Assembly: GCA_013423385.1 (NCBI GenBank)
Contig: BLZA01000021.1
Span: 620,001 to 684,000 of the forward strand
Reading direction: 5' to 3'
Length of the DNA stretch: 64,000 nucleotides
DNA from: Naganishia liquefaciens
Taxonomy: Eukaryota; Basidiomycota; Tremellomycetes; Filobasidiales; Filobasidiaceae
Shown one piece after another: positions 56,267 to 64,000 of this stretch. The position numbers and the translations under genes were made by a program. Each line of letters starts with the position of its first letter. Position 1 is the stretch's first letter. The notes beneath the pieces are model-generated. The model saw only the letters and a program-made list of their open reading frames with translations, was not told the origin of the DNA and made no database searches.

Positions 56267-56584
56267 CACGTCGACTTGGGCTTGACCTGCTGGATGGCCG
56301 GGTTCCCGGGAAGGGGCTCATGCTCGCAGTCGCAACGGTCTTCTTTGGCGACGTCCGCGAGGCACTACAGGGCGCATGGAAATGAATGAGAACACGGGGA
56401 GAGATTGGGGCCCGGTCTGGCATGTCGGGTGAGGCGTACCTGCTCGATATGTTGTCCTGTGGGATGAGACACCGTCAGTGCGGTTTGGGACACGCCTCTA
56501 AATCGCGCTGCGCCACTCACCGCATCCCCACCAAGTATACTTGATCTCGGAAGCGTGGTTTGGGCACTGGACTTTTTTGCACAT
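56267..56584 (-). CDS. small cysteine-rich (probable zinc-binding) fungal protein
   Basis: 59 residues from three exons: about 56521-56584, a 17-nt middle exon about 56443-56459, and a last exon ending at 56267. Cys/His pattern: MCKKVQCPNH, YTWWGCGQHIEQ, CLADVAKEDRCDCEHE. It resembles a widespread family of tiny fungal proteins with a Cys-x-x-Cys, GCG-x-H, C-x-C layout, probably binding one zinc; function unknown. The first pair here is C-x-x-H rather than C-x-x-C. It shares a divergent promoter with the NVJ2-type gene. Confidence 0.7.
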
Positions 56585-56937
56585 GGTTGTATCTGCGGTG
56601 TATGCGGATGATGCGGTACGGAGGGCGGAGCATGACAAGCGCAGAACTATATAGGCCGCTGGCTGGCTGGCTGACTGACTACTGACGGACGGTATTCGGA
56701 AGAGCAATCGAGCGACAGCAGGATCACTAATGCTTACTAATGCGGGGTCCCTCGCATTCGTTCGCTTCGACGCCCGGACGTCATCCTCGACCCGACAACA
56801 CGGAGAGCGAGTCCTCACAAAGAGGTGCACTGCGGTTCACAATCAGGCTCACCAAGCCATTCACAGCAAAAGCTTGAGAACCTCAACGCTCGCCGAACCG
56901 GGATCAATCCCTCGCGCTCGGGACTTTGGCGACCAGC
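56585..56937. promoter_or_regulatory. divergent promoter, small Cys-rich protein / NVJ2-type gene
   Basis: 353 bp between opposite start codons. A short GGCT/GACT repeat (GGCTGGCTGGCTGACTGACT) is at 56655-56674. Confidence 0.45.
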
Positions 56938-59900
56938 ATGTCGGTAAAGTCATACCTTTACACTTTTCTCCTCGGCGGAGTCCTCGTCCCCTCGGCGGTC
57001 ATTGTTTTCACTCTTTGTAAGCAGCAACGGTCTGGCCTGAATCTACACCGCGCAGGGAGTACTGACCATTATTGCGCAAAAGACTATATATATACGTTTT
57101 GCAGTGTGCCGTATACTCCTGCCGAAAGCGTACGCAAAATCTCGTCTCTACTCGGCAATAATGACCCCTCGACGTCGTCAACTTCCGAGACGAACGATAC
57201 AAAATCAAACGTATCCGCCACTGCAGTAGAAAAATCCCCGAAGAAGCGAGATTCATTTCCGGCGCCGAAGCGTCACGGCCGTCCTCTCCAGGGATGGATG
57301 AATGTCCGCAGGGATTTTTACGGTAGAGACACGACAGAGAAGCATGTGGAAAACCCGTCGACGATAGCTACGGATGGGTCCGGTGGAAGCTCGGTGGCGA
57401 GCACGACGATGAGTACTGCCGCGGCGCGTTACTCGTCGCTCATCAAGGATTCGTACCTATCCTTTGCTCGAGGATCCTCCGCTGCGGCACAAGATGCTGC
57501 GTCCTCGGCTGAACCGTTGAGCGGCGCAAATTCGGGCGGCAAAGTAGCTGCTGCGGGGACGACCTCGTCGGGGATGCAAGAAAAAGTATTTGCCATCCTC
57601 AAGGGCAAAGTCCTATTCTTCTATTCCGACGAAACGAAGAGCGACTGCCTCGGCGCGCTGGATGTGGAAGCCTTTTCTGTGGGAATAAGTCGGGGCGACG
57701 AGGACGAAGAGAGAGAAGCGGACGTTCAAGGAGCGCCATCGAAACCCGTTATGCGGGAGGGCGAGCTGTTTAGCAAGCGGAACGCCATCATTCTGCGTTC
57801 CGTGCCGCGACTCGGAGACGCCGACGCTGAATCATCAACCAAGAGACGAAAACGCGCAAAAAGTGATGCACTGAAACGGTCGTCATCCGTCAAGAGCGTT
57901 CGTTCCACCACGACGGCCGTTTCCGGTATGGCTCCATCATTGGGGACCGAGCCCAAAGTGCCACCGATCACGCGCAAGTCTACCGAGCCGTGCGCGACGG
58001 ATCTGAAGCACATGTCCGAGCCGGATCGGGTCATGACGGATGGGAACAGTCAATTGCCGTCGGCCATTCCGTCGTTGACAAAGGACATGGATGATGGCGG
58101 TCGAGGGGTGACGCTTCCCGAACAAGACGAGATGGCGGATGCCTCACAAGCCAGGGGCAAGACGATGCTCGAAATCGAGAACGAGGAGAAGGAGCAGCGC
58201 CGAAGAGAAAAGCAAGAGAGGGATAAACGCCGGAGCAGGATCGAGGGTCGACCGTGGTATCTCTTTCTGCGCAACAATGTCAAAATGGAGGAATGGTATC
58301 TTTCGCTCTTGAGCGTATCGGCGCCGTCAGTGCCTTCAGCGAGCGCTCTGGAAAACCTGGATGCACGCACAAAGAAGGCCCTGGAAAGGCTCACCGCCCG
58401 TCCCGGGGTTGACGAAATCTTCCCAAAGGATAATATGGAAAAGTTGATTGCCAAACTCAATACGGATCCGGATCAAGGCAACGTTCGATGGCTTAATGGT
58501 CTGATAGGACGGCTGTTCTTGGGGATCTGTAACACTGTTGCCCTGGAAGCTGTGAGTTGATCCACTGTGACTTTTTGTGAATGGATGAACTGAATGCGAG
58601 TGAACAGTTTATCATCGAAAGAGTCATGAAAAAGATCAACAAGACAAAGCTGCCCGGCTGGATCGAATATATTCGGATTGACGAGGTCGATGTCGGAGAT
58701 GTGCCACCAACGTGAGTTCAAGTCAAGATCGCCAAGTCCCCGGAGCTCTGACGAGACCGTGAAACGACACAGGTTTTCCCAACCGATGCTAAAAGAGTTG
58801 AATGAAGACGGAACCTATGCGGCCGATGTGCACTTCAACTACGAGGGCGAATTCCGTCTCAAGGTTTCGGCTGCGGGATCCTTTTCTATACGAGGAACGA
58901 ATTTCGGCCGTGCTACTGCTCAGCTCAATGTTCGCATTCTATCCATCCAGGGCAATCTCCGCATCAAGATCAACAAGCCTCCTTCCAATCGACTTTGGTG
59001 GTGCTTCTCAGAGCCGCCACAGATTGTGATGCACGTCGAGCCGATTCTGGCCAGTCGGAAAATGCAATTAAGTGCTCTTACACGGGTGATAGAGAAGCAA
59101 ATCAGAGATGGTATTGCGGAAGCCTGCGTATCACCCTATTGCGATGACTTGCCGTTCTTTGATACTTCCAACTTGAAACCTCGAGGCGGCATCTTTGACG
59201 AGTTTGGCAAAAAACGCGGACAAAACACTGTGCCCATCAGTGCCGAGATGGGCGCCGAAGGACTGGAACCGAAGCCAACGGGGGCGGACAAGGTCTCGTT
59301 GAGCTCGGAATCGCCCTCGCGGCGTCGAAGCACCTCACTATCGGTTGCACAGCCAACTATGGCTGCAGAATCATTGACGATATCAACTGAAACGGTCAAC
59401 CGACACGGGCGAAGTGACAGTGATACGTACTTTGCGGCCAGTCTCGAGCGTTCTCCAATGGATCCCGCTTCCACCTCCACCTTGGCGAAATCCCTTCAGG
59501 ACGGTACTAAGAAGTGGTTCGCCGGTCGCATTAGCGGCGAAAGCACACTCGCATCGAGTCCTATCGCTCTCTCCTCGCACTCCGAAGCCATTCCAAACCT
59601 TTCCAAGAGGAGCTTAGCAGACACCGGGGATCCATCACCACAATCCATACGGGAAACTTCGCAAACGCGGCTGCAGTCAAAGGAGTCTGAAAGTGACGCT
59701 TCCCATGCCGTGTCATTTGTCCAGCGATTCCAACCTGCAGAGCAAACATTGGAGCGCAAAGCGGTTTCGGGATTGGCTCCCTCATCGACTCTTTTCGCCA
59801 ATTCATCGCGTCTGAAATCTACGGCAGTAGATTTCCCTTCCGATCAGCCTTCAGCCGCCGAGAATGTTGCCGCCACTGATGTTCCCGCAGGCAGCCTGAT

Positions 59901-60774
59901 GGACACAATTCGCACTCGAGCTAAAGACAAGCAAGCCCTGCAGACGTCTGTCAACCAGGCAAAGGATGCTATGCGGAAATGGGGTACCAACTGGGCGGCC
60001 AAGCGGAACCTGCCAATGGGCGTTAGTCCCAAGTCCAATGAGGCACCTGCAAATGCTCAGCCTGTCCCGTCGACGCCCGAACGATCAGCCACCCCGGTAA
60101 TCTCGCCGCCAAGTTATCGTAAACCTGAAACCCGGGGGGTTGAGATCCCGAAGACTGGCCTGTCTCTTCAAGAGAGGCTGGCTAACGTCACCCAATTGGC
60201 CACTTCTCCCGACCGCAAACCTCGTCACTCGGCTGAATCAGACAACTCGAGCTTGGATGCTCACATAGCTCGCTCCTTGAAAGACGACAACAAGATCAAA
60301 GTCCGCCAGTCACACAGTCCCCTCGTCGGAGCATCGTCGGAAGTTCCGCACTCAGAAGAAGCCATCTCTGCGTCGGAAGACCTGCAACGGCCCAGCGGAG
60401 AACAGCCATCCGTCACGCTCGCCAACGCAACTCAGTCTGCGAAAATGGACATTCCTCCACCAAAACTGCCTCCACGGGTTTACGCCGAACGGAACAGTCA
60501 AAGAGGATCTGATGTTCCAGCCTCGCGTGAGACTGCCATAGGTCCATCCAGCACACCAGAGACTCCTCGTGTCGCCCCTCCGCCTCTGCCGCCGCGACTA
60601 GCTACAGAAACACATCTACCCTCAGAGAAAACGGCTCCAACGTCAAAAGAGTTGCTCCCGGCTCACGCGGAGAGTGCTCTTCCTTCGCCTTCTTTGCCGC
60701 GGGCTGAAGAAGTTTTGAAAAGCGTCATGATAGCGTCGCAAACTCCTGAGGATATCAGCCGACCGGCTGCATGA
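56938..60774 (+). CDS. NVJ2: SMP-domain lipid-transfer protein, Nvj2/TEX2 type
   Basis: ER membrane-contact protein that carries lipids between membranes (yeast Nvj2, animal TEX2). Exons 56938-58551 (a 75-nt in-frame intron 57030-57104 is possible), 58608-58711 and 58773-60774. N-terminal membrane segment SYLYTFLLGGVLVPSAVIVF; a split PH-like domain (EKVFAILKGKVLFFYSD ... GRPWYLFLRNNVKMEEWYLS) interrupted by a Ser/Lys-rich insert; then the SMP domain from VRWLNGLIGRLFLGICNTV through WIEYIRIDEVDVGDVPP to QIRDGIAEACVSP. The last about 500 residues are disordered Ser/Pro-rich, with polyproline PPKLPPR and PPPLPPR motifs, possible SH3 ligands. Confidence 0.9.
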
Positions 60775-61257
60775 CCAGAATTGTGGCTCGGGCGAGAAGT
60801 GTCACCCAGTTGTATCGAAATTCATCGCCAAACCTAAAGTATCCCTTGTCGAAGCGCTGTCCTATCGTTGCTCTGAGACCACTGTTTCTATAATTACGCA
60901 AGGATGCCAACCTTCCCGGCAAGATACAATCTTTTTGCCAGACTACCACAAGGGCTGCGAGCGCCTCGATAGATACAAAGCAGGAACTCTGGCGTTACGT
61001 TCTTGCTGATGTATTTGCTGTTTACTTCGAGCATCATTACCCCCCCCTCTTGTTTACATCGGCCACAATATGAGCCCAACGGTCGAGTTCCGATGTCCGT
61101 GTAATTGTGTCCTTTGTCGACATGACTTTGGCCCCGAACTTTATCTCGATAAGGTAGGGACCCAATTGCAATGCGGCAGAAGTTTTGTAATACAATATTG
61201 CGAATAGCGGGAGACATGGCCTTAAGCGATCGTGTACATCTATACAAATCTGACTCT
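60775..61257. other. convergent 3' intergenic region
   Basis: Between the stops of the NVJ2-type gene and SEC21. No feature beyond the presumed terminators. Confidence 0.4.
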
Positions 61258-64000
61258 CTAGATCGCACCGATTACGAGAGAGCATGCTGCTTCTTGTTCT
61301 GCACGGACGCCCAGCTCTAGCGTGACCCCAGCACCAGCCTGGAAAGTCATCCGGCATCGAGCCAGAACCTTTCCACCTCCGCCACAAAGGATACCAGACA
61401 AGTTTAGCGTGTGGACACTACTCGACGTTGGCTGCTCCGTTCCGCCAAGAGGATCCATGTTGAGCACTGCGGGAAAAGCTTGTAAATATGGATTCGCGTG
61501 TAGAAATACAAGAGCACAAACCTTCAATCAGGGAATCACAAGCCGCTAAAAGCAGGCAAAAGTGAACGCGTCAGTTTGGGCGCAATTATTGGAGCTATTT
61601 CGCATCCTCACCCTTCAGACTTTCGGACGAGGACAGGGCGAAGGTTTCCGTCGCCGTCGCGCCGGCCTTGAGCCTCTCCCATTCGCTAGCGAAGTTTGCG
61701 TAATTTGGCGAAATGTACTAGATGGCGCAGACGGTTTAGCTCTATTTGCACAAATTTCGGAAATGACATACATCGCCTGCTCCCAAATCAAGTTCTTCGA
61801 TCTGGTATTCATCATCATATCCTTCGTCCTCTGGCTGTCCGCTTGCTGGATCAACCTCCTTGCTGACGAACTTTAGAGTGCAGCCGAAAGCGCCAATAGT
61901 GTATTGTTCTGGCGAATCTCTGGTGAACGAGACATAGACGGTACCGGGAACTTCGCTTGTAAGCAATGGGTACGGGATGATGAAGTCTTCGGTAAGCGCA
62001 GTGTCTTCAGAAGGCGTCATAATGACCGAGACGTTCTCCAGAACCGTGTCTGGCAGCGTGTTGGTGATGTTGAACTGATTGCGGAACTGATCAGCCAAGA
62101 GAGCGGACACATGGGCAGCAAATAGCGCCTTACCTGGAAGACAATGTGTTCCTTGAAGATGTGCTTGACGGCAGTGACCACATATTCAGTCTCGCTCTCA
62201 GTAAGAGCCACTGGCTTTGAAGTGCTTCGCAACACGGAGCCGTATGGCTCGAGTTCCGGTACAGCCTGCAGCTGAGCAGTGTAAAGTGATTGTATGCTTG
62301 CCGCCGAAGGCTGCGAGGTCTCTTGAGCTGTTGGCGAAGGCGCAACGATGTCGAGGGCAACAGGCCCTGTACAGGGAGAAACTGATTAGCCGAAAAATTG
62401 GTGCGAATCGATCTTCACTTACGAGGCACTTCAGCGGCAGCCTGTTCACGGCTGATTTTCGGAATGTTGGAAGTGTCGAAGGGCTCTTCCAGCTGAGCAG
62501 GGGTCTTCAGGTATGACATAAGGGCGGATTCGAGATTGGCCAATGGGAACGTCGCCTCTGCGAACCTCTGTCAGCCTTTGCCAAAAATCGCGATTAAACA
62601 TGCGCACCGTTTCGAATGTACTCATCGGCCAATGATTCTTCGCTCAGCACCCTAAGGTACATAGCAGCACGATCTCGGACTTCATCGTCGACATCGTCCA
62701 GGCATCTGTGAAAATGGCTATTTAGTCCTTGCTATTCACGCCATCGAGTGCCAGCCAACCTTCTCAGCAGAACGTTTACGCTTTTGGCGATGGCGGGATC
62801 TCCGACGGAAACACCGAATTTGGCAAGACTCGATACGGCAGCCGCCCGCACGACCGCGTTCTCCAAAACTACCCGGTTGTAGATGTATCGGATGAACTTC
62901 GTAGGTTGCTTTGTCTTGGGTCCTTCAAGTCCAAGCAGGTGTAGAATCTGGACGGAGAGCTTCGTGAACTCGCAATCTTCAATGAATTCGCAAAGGTGAG
63001 CGAGGGCTAGACAAAGAAAGCGGAGAAGCTGATGAGGCAGGGAGCAGCGATGATCGCGGACCGGTCACATACCAGCTTCCTTGCACTCGCCGATATACTT
63101 GATCATATCAAAGATGGCATCGACGACGGCACGCTTGAAGTCGTACCCACCCTCGTCCCGCAAAACACCCGACAGGAACGAAAGCATGACAGCCTGTTTT
63201 GTCGGGAACTTGAGACAGAGAGATCGGATGGCGTCGACAACGATGATTTTGAATTCGTCTGTGATCTCGGTCATGAAGCCAGAGATCTGCTTCATCAGCC
63301 TGTCAACCGAAGCCTCATTGCCGGTCTTGAGAAGGGTGGTGATGGCATACGTGGCGATGCTGCGGTTCGTATCGGTGATCAAGTTCTCGATGTCCAGGTT
63401 GCAACCAGCGACAGCACCGGGATGAGTTTGGGCCAACTTGTTCAGAGACCGAATGGCTGCGAACTTGAGGACGGGTTTCGGTGACGACAGGAACAGCTGC
63501 AGAACTACAGATAGCGACCATCAGTTTTCCTTCTCCATGTCGAATGGGTGACCGCTTACCAGCGACAGGTCGGTACAATGTCGCCTGATCGATATTCTTG
63601 ACCTCTGTCAAAGCTCGAGCCGCCTCGATGTTGACCATGTCCGATTTGTGTCGCAAGAGACCATCTAGGAACTCGTACATCTGCTTGAAAACACTAAGAA
63701 TAGCAGTCACCGCTCTATCAGCATGGCGCCCGCAGGATCCGCTTAGGTATTGCTTACTTGGGATCTTCCTCCATCACCTTGCTCGCATATCGGATCAACA
63801 TGACGATCGCCATAGGGTTCTTCAGGATACCCGACGATCCGCCTTTCCCAGATCCACCAAACTGCTGCACCATTTTGGTTACCGCCATCCTGTCCTTTTC
63901 CCGGATGAGATAGAGCAAACCCAAAGCATGGTATTGCATGATGTAGCTCGTGCTCGGAATGGCCTGATAGCCAGCTTGCTGTGAGGAACTCCCGCCGCCA
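61258..64000 (-). CDS. SEC21: coatomer gamma subunit (gamma-COP/Sec21), 5' part beyond the window
   Basis: Large subunit of the COPI vesicle coat on Golgi membranes. The visible part starts in the N-terminal solenoid ([19 protein letters not shown]) and runs to the stop at 61258-61260. Solenoid repeats include [36 protein letters not shown] and [20 protein letters not shown]; then a Pro/Ser hinge (about 62270-62370), the appendage domain ([34 protein letters not shown]) and C-terminal subdomain ([17 protein letters not shown]). At least eight short introns. About 230 N-terminal residues should lie right of the window. Confidence 0.94.

Noticed and set aside
1-64000. search for transposons, LTR elements, CRISPR arrays, rRNA and spliceosomal RNAs
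   Set aside because: No terminal repeats with target duplications, no transposase, reverse transcriptase or integrase motifs, no regularly spaced repeats, and no U1-U6 or rRNA signatures were seen.

Overview
The window looks like a gene-dense chromosome segment from a basidiomycete fungus. Genes lie on both strands a few hundred bases apart, each cut by several short introns (mostly 48-75 nt, with CTRAY/GCTAAT-type branch points). Several products fit this group: a GT90/CAP10-type glycosyltransferase, an Egt1 ergothioneine synthase and a ceramide Delta4-desaturase. Intron density recalls Agaricomycotina/Tremellomycetes, but the species cannot be fixed from sequence alone. I see no transposon, CRISPR array, rRNA or viral remnant.

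Layout. 0.5-10.6 kb (+): Mss116-like mitochondrial DEAD-box helicase, a PPxY-containing membrane protein (uncertain model), RPA1/RFA1, and an FAD/BBE oxidoreductase. 11-15 kb (-): an unrecognised Ser/Thr/Gln-rich protein and an 11-exon GT90 glycosyltransferase with two micro-exons. 15.2-23.9 kb: SOD-fold mitoribosomal protein (mS42/mS43 type, +), class-IV aminotransferase (aminodeoxychorismate-lyase type, -), PAS-kinase-like protein kinase (+), tubulin cofactor A (-). 25.1 kb: intron-containing tRNA-Pro(AGG). 25.6-35 kb: ARPC1 (-), CobW/ZNG1 GTPase (+), Gbp2-like three-RRM SR protein (-), Ada3/Ngg1 of SAGA (-). 35.5-39.6 kb: ACAD10/11-like acyl-CoA dehydrogenase with a C-terminal AKL (-), Tim9 (+), cyclophilin H (-). 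41.2-44.5 kb: DES1-type desaturase (-) and a low-complexity protein (+). 44.8-50.1 kb (-): an Egt1 gene with a complete choline-kinase domain nested inside its methyltransferase domain. 50.4-64 kb: Nem1 phosphatase (-), Lcl3 nuclease (-), TTC1-like TPR protein (+), small Cys-rich protein (-), Nvj2/TEX2-type SMP protein (+) and the 3' part of gamma-COP/SEC21 (-, runs off the right edge).

The genes are mostly unrelated housekeeping functions (DNA replication, mitochondria, vesicle coat, chromatin, RNA, lipids), many in divergent pairs that share short promoters. There is no operon-like cluster. The most unusual item is the Egt1::choline-kinase nested fusion. Next come tandem 12-nt and 6-nt micro-exons, and four to five introns whose only frame-compatible donor is GC rather than GT.

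Exon coordinates were derived by hand from reading frame and splice consensus. Gene ends are firm where stated; internal junctions could be off by a base in places.
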